64,000 bases of DNA from Rotaria sordida (lineage: Eukaryota > Rotifera > Eurotatoria > Philodinida > Philodinidae). The stretch is taken from assembly GCA_905250125.1 (NCBI GenBank), contig CAJNOL010000040.1, forward strand, positions 1-64,000, given 5' to 3'. This document shows positions 13,401-25,972 of the stretch, piece by piece. The position numbers were made by a program, and so were the translations under genes. Numbering within the stretch: position 1 is the stretch's first letter; each line of letters starts with the position of its first letter. A model generated the notes under the pieces. That model worked only from the letters and a program-made list of their open reading frames with translations. It ran no database searches and was not told the origin of the DNA.

Positions 13401-16400
13401 TGCACACATATTACCTTGTGAATACGTATCGAACAATGTAGCTACTCAATCACATCGGCCAATGAGCATATGAGCAGTGAGGTTGTCGATTTTTGCTTCA
13501 GGATTAATTGGTTTGAATTACTTTCCTGTTTCGTTATGACAATCTGTAGACTCAATTTTCTTGATATAGAATTTAAATAATATTTCACGATATGAATAAT
13601 TTTAAAAGGAAATTCCTAATAAAACTAATAACCTCGATTAATCGATTTAGATTCGTTATTTTTAAGTCAAAAAGAAAGTATGTTATATGGGAAAATGTTT
13701 GCAAAATTTCAAATAAAATAAATAAAGACGTTATTGATAATTGTACAATTTACAGTTCGATAGAAAATAAGATGGCAATTAAATTTAGGACATTAGATGA
13801 GAACTGTACATGAAAATGTATGTCATATGGAATCATAAATCATATAAACAACAAATGTACAAATAGTTTTTTATAATGAAAACTTATCAATATGTTTTGT
13901 ATAATTGTAACCTAAAATGAACTGATGTACCATAAATAATGGCACCATTTATATTTTAAATTTGTTTTGGTCAAATTTCTAAATAGAACACTGCGCTTAG
14001 TTCCAATAGATTCGCTGTTCAATTCTCTGAAAATTTTTGTCGGAGCATTAGATCTAACCTTAAAAATGATTTTGAAAGTTAGACAGTACTTAATGTTTTC
14101 AATATGTATTCATTTCTAGCACACAATAACTCGTACTCGGATTTTTGTTCACTATAGCTTTAGCTTTGTGGAAGAATATTTATCTGTCATCTAACAATCG
14201 ATCGATGGCTGCGTCTGAAAGTCTTTAAGGATCAATTATCCTATCATAGAACGATATTTAGAAGGGTTGATTGTTCTTATGAAAGTTTGCGATAATCGTC
14301 ACTTTGAATCAACAATCTTAAGGATTGAGAGAGCCTAATGAAAGGTTGTCAGAGTAGAATAATCCAACGTAAAATCTGGATCAGTTTGCAAGGAGAATGA
14401 AACATTCATGATAAAAGTTGAAGTCTATACTTATTGATAATAAATACTTCCACTAAATATAGGATTTGCCGCTCGATGTGAAGCAGCTCGTTTCTATGTC
14501 GTAATATTCTTTGGAAATGTTTGTCGTTGTACATCATGATTGCGGTAGTTATTATGAGAAATATTAAGACATTTAAATAATTATTAAACAATATTTGAAA
14601 AGACTCAAAATTGAAATAAGTTTTTATTTGATTAAATTTATTCCAACTTACATCAGCATTATGATCAATTAATAATTTCACAACATATTCATGTCCATAT
14701 TCAGCTGCAAGCATTAAAGCTGTTTTATTTTCATTATCTTTTGTTGCTAAATTAACATTGGCATGATATTTTAAAAGTAATTCAACAAATGATGTATAAC
14801 CATTTCGTGATGCAATACATAAAAGTGGCATATGAATTGAATTAACTAATGAATTTGGATCAGCTAATGTCATTAATAATAATTCACTTATATCTAATTC
14901 AGGATAAAATGCATTACGAAGTGAAGCTAATAAACGTGATGAATCATCGATTAAATGTTTTATTATATGACATAATTGAATAATATTATTCGAAAATAAA
15001 TCACTTAATGATAAATGACGAATACATTCAATAGCTTCTGGTCCATGTAATGGAGTTGTTAATGAACGAGATAAATAAAGTGCCAAACGAGAATGACCTT
15101 TTCTATAAAAATATTTAGAAGAGACAGAAGAAACATCTATTTAAAAAAGCTCCGAATTGAAGCAATATTTTTTAAAATTAAATGATAAATCACAACTTCT
15201 GAAGCTAGGAAATCTCTATCCAAAGTTTTTTCTCAGTAGGCTAAGGTTTGTCAAAAAAAAAATCGATTTACTTTTCATTAGCGATGTAGCGGAGTACAAA
15301 AAAATGCTCTTACAACCGAATACGAAGTTTACAATCAATTCCGAACGGTACAAATTCTTCTTCAGAGTCTCTAAAAAGCCAGTTTTTTTAGGAGGAAATG
15401 TTTTAGGAGTTTGATCTTGCTGAGAATTTTACCATACATGCAATCCTATGCTGTTCAGTGTCTCCTGAATTTTTTGAGCTTTTTTTGCATATGGTTAAAG
15501 AGATATTTTCTAATTATTTTTTTAATTAATCATCAACTAAAAGAGTCAACATTTTTACATATGTCTATGCTAAAAGAACTTATTCAAAAAAATAATTCTT
15601 GTCAAGAATCAAAGTCAAATGAAAAGTGAATATGTCTGGGTTGTTCCTGAAATGATCCATCTATTTAAAATATTTACTGAATGTTGCAAGCAAAATGTTG
15701 ATTTGAATAAGTTATTAACCAATGTCGAATTGATCCGTGAACAATAGCATACGTTGAATTTGGATATTGTGTTAGAAATACAGATAAATGAGAGATACAC
15801 TTTAAATAAAAATTTAAAATTTAAATTGAAAAAAAAAAATTAATATAAATAAATAAAATTTACTTGTAAAAATATTGACCATTCAATATGTAATTCTTCA
15901 TCAATATTAAGACAATTATATAGAACATTTAAATTAATTGATCGTCTTGATGCTAAACATATTTCAAGAATAATACGACAAACTTCAATATGTTCTTGAA
16001 TTTTATTATTTAAAAAACGATAATAAAATATTTCATTTAATGTTCGTGGAAGATCAATATTTGATGGAAATTCACGTTGTTCAAATAAATCACAAAGTTG
16101 TTGAATAAAAAATATATTTCCATGAGATAATGTACATAATTGATCAATATTTGATATAGATGATGATAAATCATAAAGTTCATTACTACAATCGTTCTAA
16201 AATACAAAAAACAAAAAACAATCTTAAAGAAATTTAACAATTTAATTGATTTCTATTATTAAATCTTTTAATGATTATGAATATGAACTTTAATTCTCGT
16301 ACTCTCTCTCTCTCTCTCTTTATATTTATATTACCTCTAATCTTTTGGATAAATATTTTCGAATATCATTATGTAAATAATTTGAAAATCTTAATTCATC

Positions 16401-19400
16401 TTCTATATCTAATACAGCAAAATTTTGTAAAAACGTATTTTGTTCTATTTGATGTTGATTATCATCTATACGATTCATTGTTATTATTAATTTTAACCAT
16501 GATGGTATACGATGAAGATTAGTAAATAAAAATTCTGTTATTGTTTGTCCTTCTGTATCACATAATTCATTATTAATACCATCAATTATTAAATAAATAT
16601 GATTTGTTATAGAAAATAATTCTTGTAAATGACCAAGAAGTTTTAATTGATTTAATTGATCAAGAAAAGCTTAAAAAAAAATATATACATATATTATAAA
16701 ATAATAAAAAAAAACAAATAGAAAATCTCTCTGGTTTTTTTTTACCAGTAAAAAATGCATGTTCAACATTTTGTATACATGCATTTAATGTAATTGCTTT
16801 ACGTGTATGTTGTTCACGTAAAATAACATCACGATAAGAATGTAAAAGTGGATGTTCAAGTGCACGATAAATTATTGAATGTATTATATCTGGTAATGAA
16901 CAAGTATCTGTTTGTGAACAATCACAAAAATGTGATGATAATATATGAGATTTTAACCATTCATAAGAAGTTTTTCTGCCCGAATTTACTCGAATTATTG
17001 AAGCTAAAAGAAAAAAAATATAAGAGAGAATAGTAAAAAAGATTTTTCATATGATTTTGTTAATAGAAATTGAATAATATAGTGTAATCAATACATCAAA
17101 TTATTAATATAAAGGTACAATATATAACTACGTTGATGTCAATTTATTAACATTTCATTCTTTTTGTCAACAAAATTTTCTTGAGAAATATCAGAACTCG
17201 TTGTAATCTCCTTCAAAAGAACAAACAATGCAATTTAGATAACATATAACACTTCAACAATAATTTGCAATAACAATCAATTGTATTCAGGATAGATTTA
17301 TTATCTCGTAGTCTTATCTTAATTCAAACAAATGGACAAGATACTGCTTATGTATTAGTAATCAAAGGATGTATGATATTCGTTAAAAATTCTGATCTGT
17401 TTAATCATTCTTTTATGTAACGATCAAATACCATTAGATCTCGTATGTAAACTAGGAATAATAATTCACTATTGTATTCAGTTGTTCATGTGCATTTCTT
17501 TTTTCCATTGACAGAACGTACATGAAGAAGTCGTGGAATACAATAGTGAATCACATTGACTATAGATGATTCCTTTTCTATTATCCCTAATTTGCATACG
17601 AACTCTTATGTTATGTGACCATTATACAAAAGAACAATAAAATAAATATGAATTTTTTAACAATATCATACATATTTCGATTAGTAAGAGACAAGCACTA
17701 TCTTCGTCATTTGTTTGAATTAAGATAAGACTACGAAATAATAAATCTATCCTGAATACAATTGATTGTTATTGCAATTTATTGTTGAAATGTCGTACGT
17801 TATCTAGACGTCATCGTTTATTCTTTTGAAGAGAATTACAATGAGTTCTGATATTTCTAAAAAAGTTTTATCCATAAAAAGAACAAGACCTTAATGAACT
17901 GACATCAAGGTAGTTGTTTATTGTTGAGGTGTTATCATTTTACAATGTTTTCAGAGTACCGAAAAATTTGACCATTTTTATCAGGCTCCTTTGCAAATTT
18001 CTAGAGTAATGTTTCATCTAATGTGGAGGTGGAGGGTGTTGCGTCTCTTAGAAAATCGGTTTGGCTCTCCCGAAGTTTGTGATTTTTGTCTATTACACAC
18101 TATGTATCCGTGCTTCCGAAAATAGATATTTGTCCTGGAAGAGTTTACAATTGTCCTTCGGAGTAGAAAATACATACAGAGATTTTCGTTGAATTTAAAA
18201 TTAAGAAAAAAAAAGAATCAATTTCATTTCTGTAAACACATATGCTCTCATTCTATGATAGACTAATCTAACAGAAGTTAACTGCAATCTTTCTTAATGA
18301 TAAACGTATCGAATTTACAATGTATTGTAGAGATTAGTTTTGTTGATTAATCAAAAACATTATGAGTATTTACAATGTTTGATTAAGATTAAACATGAAT
18401 GTGAATATGAATATTTTTTGATCAATGAATTTTTTAATATGCTCTTCAATGTAGATCGATATCTATGCATTAACAATATTCTCATTCATAGTTGGCAAAG
18501 CCTTTCTTTTAAATTAAGATTTAACTTTTGTATAGAATGGATTTCATTAGACGGATCTTTATTTCGATGAAAAACAAACAAACGATTATCTTCTTTATGA
18601 TTTCTAGTAATTAAACAGTGTTTTATTTAGTTCGAAGGCCGAGAATGTGGCATCCCCTTTAAAGATCATGTTGAATTTCCCCGGAGTATCTGATTATTGT
18701 ACCACATTTTATGTATCTGCACTCCCAAAAATCGATACTCGCCCTTTAAAGTAATTCCTTCAGAAGAGAAAAAAAAAATCTGGATAAAACATTATCTATA
18801 TCAATCCTATTACAATAAATAGATGTACTTATTGTCATACATTTTTCATTTTGAGTAATAATTGATGTTGTTTTTTGTGATGTTATAGTTGTTGTTCGTA
18901 ATAAATTTTTCATTAACCATGTTTTACCCATTCCTGGTGTATGACTTAATAGAACAAGACCGGGTTTTGTCGTTCCTTTTAATAATTTAAACATTTCATC
19001 ATATATCCAATCACGTTGAATAAAAAATTTTTCTTCATCATATATTAAATTTAATTCATTATTTAAATTTGAATTACAATGACATGTATGATTCGATGGT
19101 GATGATGATGATGGAGTTGTTATGTAACGTGGTGATGACCATGTTTGAGATTCTACCATTGTATTAGGTATTGATTTATTTATTGGACCAAGTTCATAAC
19201 CAGAAAATGTTTCAATACCTTTTAGAAAAAAAAAAGAAAAAAGAAACAATGTAATTTTTATTAGATATTTGAAAGAAAAGATATTTGATTGAAAAACAAA
19301 ATGATTTACTTGGTGATAAAACATTAATACCAGATGGTGAAAATGAAAGATCAGAATTTGACATAGCTGGTGAAATACTTGCTGGATTAATTTGTACTTG

Positions 19401-21176
19401 TTGCTGTTGTTGTTGTTTCTTTTTATTGATCATCATTCGTTGAATTGATGTATGTGTTGTTGCTGATGATGTTGATAATGATGGAGATATTGATGAAATA
19501 CGTGTACGATTACCTTGAAATAATATATCAAGTAATTGTTCATGAGCCATTTCTGGTGGTGGTGGAGGTGGTAATGGTTCATCGGATTGTTGTTGTGGAG
19601 ATAAATGTTCAGAACATTTATTATTATTATGAGTATTTCTCATTATTGTTGTCATTGAACCATTTGTTTTAATTAAAGGTCGTTGTTGAGTTGTTGTAAG
19701 TGATGTTCCACGTATACATGAATTATTTATTGATTTACTTCCATTAAAATGATGTAAAAGTTTTTGAAAATGAGATACTGGTTTCATTGGTGTTGGTGGA
19801 GGTCGTTCAATAGTAGAACGTGACATAGGAGGTGAAGCTTGAACAAGTAAATTATTAGCAATTATGGTTGATGATGTAAGAGATTGAGAAGTAGATGTTG
19901 GGATAATTGAAGGTGATGTTGATCTCATTGTATTTGTATTATCTTGTGAACAACGATTTTTAACTAAAAATCATAATTTTCTACTTAATTTATCGCTCTT
20001 GATATCAAGGATAGAGAAACGTAATAGTAAGCATTATTAGGTTCAATAACGATCAAATATTAATGTATTATTTAGTATATGTCAATTATTCTATTTTGGT
20101 TATGCTTGATTAATTTTCTTTTTTAAAACATTTTGACATACGCATGCACGTCAGCATGTATACATACCTAAATGTGACAAGCATATCGAACATTGTTCAT
20201 ACTTGAACATACATGTATAGCACTTTTCATGATGACATGTCGTATCGATTAAGCGTTTATGTTTTTGATTATCATACGAACATCGACAGATCGGACATAA
20301 ACGATTTGATGAATGAGAAATACATAGATCATCGTCGTTGGTTGAAGTTTTTTTCTTTGTCGATGAAGAAAAAAGACGTGCTGATCGAAACAGGACAAGA
20401 TCTAAAAAAATTCAAAAAAAAAAACAAGAAATATATGAATATTTTTTTTTTGTTAAAGAGGTTTGATATGATTAAGTTCTCTAATATGGATTTCATAGCT
20501 CATTGATTTTTTTCTAATATAACAATATAAAAGTCAATATAATGAATTTAATAAATGAAAAAGAATCAGATATATATTGTTTTTTTTTCTTCTTAATATG
20601 CGTATATAAACAAACAATTGCTCATGTATACTAATTTAGAATGATATTTAATGCAAAATAAAACCTATTCCTAATTGGTGTCTATTGTTTTATAAACATT
20701 CAATGTTATACGAATATTTAGCAATGGAATTTGTCAATTGAATTAACTATAATATATTAATAACGAATTCAACGTAATCGATCATGTAAATGAAACAAAT
20801 CGATCGAATTTTGTATATTTGTCTAATATGTTAACATTGTTCTTTTCGTTTTTTCTTTTTTATTTCGTTAGTGACATATATAAATACATAGTAACACTAG
20901 TGACCATAGCCCGATGGGTATAGACAATGGTATGTTGAACATTACACTATAGACAATCATCAATTTATTCGATGACGAAACATAAATGACATTTTTTTTT
21001 TCTATATTCAGTAATGTCAACTTTAACTCTCGAATTTTTGCTTTCTCAAGCACTTATGATTATAAAAAATGAATAGAACAAAACGAAACAAAAGAAAATT
21101 ACTTAGCACAATTCTTTGTCTATGAAAGAGAACATATGACAAAAGATAACCTTTCAGACATACCTCGTTTAAACAT
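10420..21176 (-). CDS. TANC: RING / P-loop / ankyrin / TPR scaffold, TANC-rolling pebbles family
   Basis: Orthologue of vertebrate TANC1/2 and Drosophila rolling pebbles (rols), scaffolds at synapses or myoblast fusion sites. I read 16 exons: 21164-21176, 20168-20401, 19310-19963, 18814-19218, 16746-17003, 16335-16669, 15864-16196, 15678-15799, 14652-15102, 12788-13007, 12469-12729, 12090-12398, 11006-11097, 10779-10937, 10606-10703 and 10420-10546. They sum to 4071 bases, 1356 residues, with every phase matching. Residues 40-78 form a C3HC4-type RING (CPIC ... TCHHEKCYTC ... CSIC). A Walker-A-like TPGMGKT lies near 394-400, with His where the first Gly is usual. About ten ankyrin units follow (roughly 850-1198), including EGLTALSWACLKGH and GMRALDRAIGCRN, which are near-identical to TANC. 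TPR-like helices (1200-1356) end the protein. The donor at 18814 could instead be at 18829. The first coding exon supplies only ATG TTT AAA CGA G. The RING resembles the fly protein rather than vertebrate TANCs. Confidence 0.9.
13008..14651. other. long TANC intron with an unidentified less AT-rich block
   Basis: Within this 1.6 kb intron, about 13070-13500 is visibly less AT-rich than its surroundings and has a 66-codon frame on the minus strand (13068-13268). The frame resembles nothing I know and lacks a coding neighbour, so I treat the block as a possible old repeat insertion of unknown type. No splice-compatible exon was found. Confidence 0.35.
17173..17869. mobile_element. Long inverted repeat (foldback element) in a TANC intron
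   Basis: The left arm, about 17173-17482, and right arm, about 17535-17869, are reverse complements at high similarity over more than 300 bases, with a loop of about 50 bases. An exact shared block lies around 17277-17330 and 17714-17768 (opposite strands), including CAATTGTATTCAGGATAGAT and its complement. The arms have no long reading frame. It is a non-autonomous hairpin element; its arms look less diverged than those at 4.0 kb, so it may be younger. It lies in the intron between the P-loop exon and the next TANC exon and does not touch a splice site. Confidence 0.8.
18066..18770. repeat. two diverged direct-repeat copies in the same TANC intron
   Basis: A segment at about 18066-18172 resembles one at about 18669-18770 in the same orientation: CTATGTATCCGTGCTTCCGAAAATAGATAT versus TTATGTATCTGCACTCCCAAAAATCGATAC in part, each followed by CCTTCGGAGTAGA or CCTTCAGAAGAGA. 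Similarity is modest, about two thirds by eye. They may be remnants of one interspersed repeat inserted twice. Confidence 0.45.
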
Positions 21177-22929
21177 ATGTGTAGATATTGGATGATATAT
21201 TCTTAATAATCGTTGTTCATTTGCGGTTTAAACTCATTTCTTTTTTTTTTTCAATATTATTGTTCTTCACGTTTTCGCGTGGCAATCAACCGTATGATAG
21301 TGATTGGACTGTCTTTTTTCTCTCTGTCTCTCCTTCTCCGCTTTCGCTCTTTCTCTTCTTTCTTTTCTTTTCTTTACTTGATATTTGAAGCATATACGAT
21401 ATACCAAACATATGAAATGTACAAGAGCGTGTCATTACTTTACACACTTTTACTCATTCATTCTATTCGGATCAATATGTAAAACGAAATCGCAAAAAAG
21501 AAAAAAAAAATATGTAAAGATAGAATGAGAGTCCAGTTTCCGCCTAACATATAATAAACTCTCCTTTTTTTTTTCTCTCTCTCTCTCTCTGTCTTCTTTA
21601 TACAAAAAAAAAGTTATTACGCAAATGTTGACATGCAAATATGCGTATAGGGCGTGGTTATGGTGTTGCTGGTAATCAAATTTGTGCGACCACACGCCGC
21701 TCATATGTCATTGAACACGCGACTGAAAGCGAATGCGATTTCAGACAAGCAGATTAAAAATGAGGTTGAATGAGTGACTGAGCATGCATGTCAATCATTC
21801 TGTTATTTAGCTTGGTTCTTTCTTTCTCTCTTTTTTACTATATAGTCAAACAAATAAATACTAATGATAGGATATTCATCAGACTATTAAGATTCTTTTT
21901 CATGCATCAATACACATTGTTCATCAAATTACATATTGTTATCTTTAAATTAATGTATACATCTTCATATATATATATATATCCGCATTTATATAGGAAA
22001 ATATAATCATAAGATAATGTAAAAGAAAAATGTTATTTTGATATCTTTTAGCTAAAGGTTAAATTCATATCTCATATTGTAATTAAGTGTCTGCAACACT
22101 TTATGTCAATGATTAATAATCGAGAGTCTTCGTTTAAATTGAATGATACTTATTATAAGTGTTGCAATAATATACACATAAAAAAAAGAATTTGAGATTT
22201 CTGTACTTTACTAATCAATACTTTCAACCATCATATCCTATTTTAAGTAGTAACACTTGAGTTTTGAAAGAAAAATTTTATCGTGTCCAAAAAAAAAAAA
22301 ACGCTTTGCCATAGAGAAAAAAATTTGTTTTTACAAAACTTTCCAAAAAGAAAAAGACAAGCATCTTTTTTGTATTTGCGTAACTCTATTTTAATCCTCG
22401 TCCTAAAATTCATTTTATCATATTTAAAAAAAATAATAGAACAAGAAAAAAAAAAGAAACCATTTGTTTGTTAATTTCACCAAATAGAACAATGACTAAT
22501 GTTTCACACTATGTTAATGGACTTATTATAATATGAGGAAAAAAAACAAACACAACAAACATGATCGATACATTTTACAATATCAAAAACAAAATAATTA
22601 ATATGAGTTTCTTTTTTTTGTGAAATCTTAAAATATAAATACGATATGTTATTAATATAAATAAAAAATAGACGGATCAATATTAGCTTGTTTACAAACT
22701 TATTTTAACAATATGAACAAAGAAAAAAAAAAATTTTTTTTTGAGAATTAGTGAAGTATAAATATTGATTAAATAGGTTAAACAGAATGAAAAAAAAAAA
22801 AACTTAGTTTCACATTTATTCATTGTTTTGTATCGATATCATAGAAATAAAAAGAAAAAACAAAAGATAGGAGATTCATAAACTCAGAATAAATAATGTA
22901 AGTTAAAAAAATATTTTCTCAATTTTTTT
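21177..22929. other. intergenic: TANC upstream region and SLC66A2 3' flank
   Basis: This holds the 5' UTR and promoter of TANC, which I cannot delimit, and the 3' UTR of SLC66A2. It contains C/T-rich tracts around 21320-21370 and a (CT)n run at about 21572-21592. Frames here are low-complexity Ser/Phe/Leu products of those tracts. No other gene is seen. Confidence 0.5.
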
Positions 22930-25900
22930 TCATTGTCCACGATTTCGACATTTATTTGAATAGACCAAAACTTGAATAAGAATTGCAACATCAATACTAA
23001 TTTGTAATATACCACAAAACCAAAATTGTTTCGGAGCCTTTCGAACAATAAAATAAACTGTTTTAAAAATATCACCCGCTGTCCAAAAAATAACCTTAAA
23101 ATAATAACATCAAATAATTTAATTATAAAAAATTAAATATAAAAAAAAAAAAACAATTTACCATTTGTGCACTCATTCCTTCAGTTGATTTTGCACGTAA
23201 ATTACGCACAAATTGAGGTACACCAAGAAGAGCTTCGCAAAATACAGCCAAAAATCCAATAGTTTCAACATAAACTAGATTTTTATGTAATACCCATGTT
23301 ATTATACCTAAAGGAATAATAATATTAAACAAGAAAATTGTTAGCACAAGTCTCACGAGATTAAAATGTGCAACACTATGTAGCTACTCTTGTTAATCGC
23401 TGTGGGACTATTTTATTCTATCTATTTTGCGACGTATTTTTTATTTAATCTTCCAGAAATGCAATAAGAAATTAGTTCATACATTAGAATAAGACGTTAT
23501 TTATACACAGCCTGTGACGTCCAGACAGGGAAGAGCAAGTTTTTACTCGTATATTTCAACACTCCCTTTAGATCGTGTTTGACAAAAATTAAATATGTAG
23601 TGGTGTAATCAATGGTGAGCTACATCAAGCGTTGTCTTATCAGCAAAAGAGTGAAAAGCATAATAATTATCATCATTCAAACTATATTTCATAGGTTTTT
23701 CTTCAAGATCGTTACTATTGGCGATCTCCTGGCTACGCCATTATAAATATGATTCTGATTTTGTATAGTTACAAATCTATCAATGATAGAGTAGAGTAAC
23801 TTATCAAAGATTAAAAATTTACTAAATCTGATACATTATCAAAAAAGATTAATTTCCTCATATTTAACTACTTGACTTTCGAAAAGATTAATCTATATAT
23901 CATATGTAATTCTTTCTATTTGAGTTTATAGATTATAAGTCTATCCGATTTTTTTCATATAATACTTACTTAATATTACAGTAAAAACAAATAAAAATTC
24001 AAGATAACTTGAAAACCTAAAATGAATTGAATTTTGAAAAAAAAGAAATCAACAATGACAATCATGAAATTTTCATTCTTATTTCTTACGTTGTCCATTG
24101 CCAAAAATAATCAATTTGAAAATCAGTAAATTTTTTATCAGACATATCATCAGTTAATTGTTCTCGTGAACATGACATACTAGTGCTTGTATCCGTAGTT
24201 GAATTACGACGTATTGTTTGTGAATGAACACGTGTTCGTAATTCAAGCATAATAAGCATACAAAAAATCATTACTATTGATTGTAGAAGAAGTGGAATTT
24301 CAAAATGTTTACCAAACCAAAATTCAATACGAATTATATTAGCTATAAGTAATGTCAAACAAACATAACTGGAAAAACCTTCAGCATTGCGTGTGCGATG
24401 TATTACTAAGTATTGTGGAATGTATGGAATTACACCACCAAACTAAAATATAAATAAGAATAATTAAATATATAATAAAAGAAAGTTAACTGAAATTATT
24501 CTTTAGAAATTACATTGGACCGATGAAGTAAACGTAAACCAAACTCCGCTACTGTCAATGGAAGTTTAAACGCATTGTATTGACAGTGTCCGAGGTTTGG
24601 TTTACTTCATGAATCAATTACATTGAGATGATGAAACTTTCAAATGAAATGATTAGTTTTTGAGTAATTTTGATCGAAAGTATGATATATGTTATTTTCA
24701 TTTAGAAGTTTGAATAGTAAATATGATGAATTTTTTTTTAGAATAATCTTTTAAAACTTGATATTTTTTTAAATTTTTCATAAAAATCATTACATAATCC
24801 GATTTGTTTGAGTTTATATGTAATATGATCTTATAGTTATCAAGAAGATACGTCTGAATTTTGAAGATTTTATTTGTCTACCTGCTTAACCGATAAAATT
24901 GTTTATATAGCAAAAGAATGTCACTTCTTATCTTAATGTTTGATTATCAATGCAGCTGTGCTCAATTCAAATATGACCTACTCAAAGGATTTGTCTTTTT
25001 CTTTTTTCATTAGATGTCAAAATCATCGATCAATTTATTTTTCATGACAAGACATGTTATAAAAAATGAACATGTCTAACTTTTATGTTTTCAATATACA
25101 AAAAGACATAACAAAATTTAATCAAATATTGAATAGGATGTCATATATCTAGTCATAAAATTAAAATTGACGATTGATACTTGTTTATACTATAATCAAG
25201 TCTATTTTGGCAAGAAGTATTTACATATCTCATATTTCAAAAAGAAAATGTTTATTCAGAGATAACGAGAAACATATTTCTTATAAGAACGATGTATAGA
25301 ATGAAAATGAGCTTATATATCATCATTCATCCTTGTTATTTCAATGTATATATCAACATATGTTAACATTTTGTAAAGATCGAGACAACATAATAGAATT
25401 GTCTGTCCTTAGACATTTCATATCTTAAGAAGAACATATCTATTTCAGCTGAAATTTTTAAGAATATATACTAATAATCATGAAAATCTGTTTATGAATG
25501 AAATTTCATCATAATTCAGGTTTCTATAAACAACTGATTTCAAGAATGAAAATGTTAATCAAACAGTCGGAGTATAGTATGAGTTCCTTTATCAATAAGA
25601 AATCTATAAAAACTGAAAGAAAAAAAAGAAAGCTATTATATTATTTCGACAGTCTACGAAACAAACGATAATTAAGCAATTTTAATGTCGATTTAAAACT
25701 TTATTCTTCTAACCTGTCATTAAAGGTGAACGCATTGGTTTTTTTTAAACTCACTGAAAAGCATTTATCTAATAACTTACAATTATAAAAGCTTGTGCAA
25801 AAATTCGAAGAAAAGTGAGAACCATAGTTCGAAAATGAGACAGATCTTTTGGCTTATGAAATATTGATGTTACATCTTCAATAAAACTTTCATTCGATGT

Positions 25901-25972
25901 TGTTGTCGTTGTTACATTTTCATTTGATTCTTCTTTAATATTTTCCCATATATTACTTCCAAAAGATAACAT
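22930..25972 (-). CDS. SLC66A2: PQ-loop membrane protein, solute carrier 66 member 2 (PQLC1)
   Basis: Multi-pass PQ-loop protein of endomembranes; vertebrate SLC66A2 is associated with Golgi/endosomal lipid flippase regulation. Exons 25781-25972, 24090-24442, 23970-24016, 23162-23307 and 22930-23094 sum to 903 bases (300 residues) with matching phases. The first PQ motif FGGVIPYIPQYLVIHRTRNA, then EGFSSYVCLTLLIANIIRI, FWFGKHFE, the FWQW before the middle helix, ETIGFLAVFCEALLGVPQF with the second PQ, STEGMS, and FWTAGDIFKTVYF all follow the family order. The start is uncertain. I use the ATG at 25970-25972, the first in frame, but the frame stays open upstream to about 26035 without another ATG, so an earlier exon is possible. 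The hydrophilic Thr/Asn/Glu-rich N-terminal tail before the first helix is longer than in the human protein. The 1.3 kb intron 1 holds a small MITE. Confidence 0.87.
24518..24616. mobile_element. short MITE with inverted repeats and 9-base flanking duplication
   Basis: About 99 bases whose halves are inverted repeats: left GATGAAGTAAACGTAAACC, right GGTTTGGTTTACTTCAT, and TGTCAATG versus CATTG.ATTGACA inside. It is flanked on both sides by the exact direct repeat ATTACATTG (24509-24517 and 24617-24625), as expected for a target-site duplication. Nine bases would suit Mutator-like elements, but this is inference. It lies in SLC66A2 intron 1. Confidence 0.7.

Noticed and set aside
18340-18570. 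76-codon plus-strand frame in a TANC intron
   Set aside because: No splice partners, composition like the intron, nothing recognisable.
20868-21053. 61-codon minus-strand frame between TANC exons 1 and 2
   Set aside because: Lies in the intron between the 13-base exon and the RING exon, which join exactly in phase without it.
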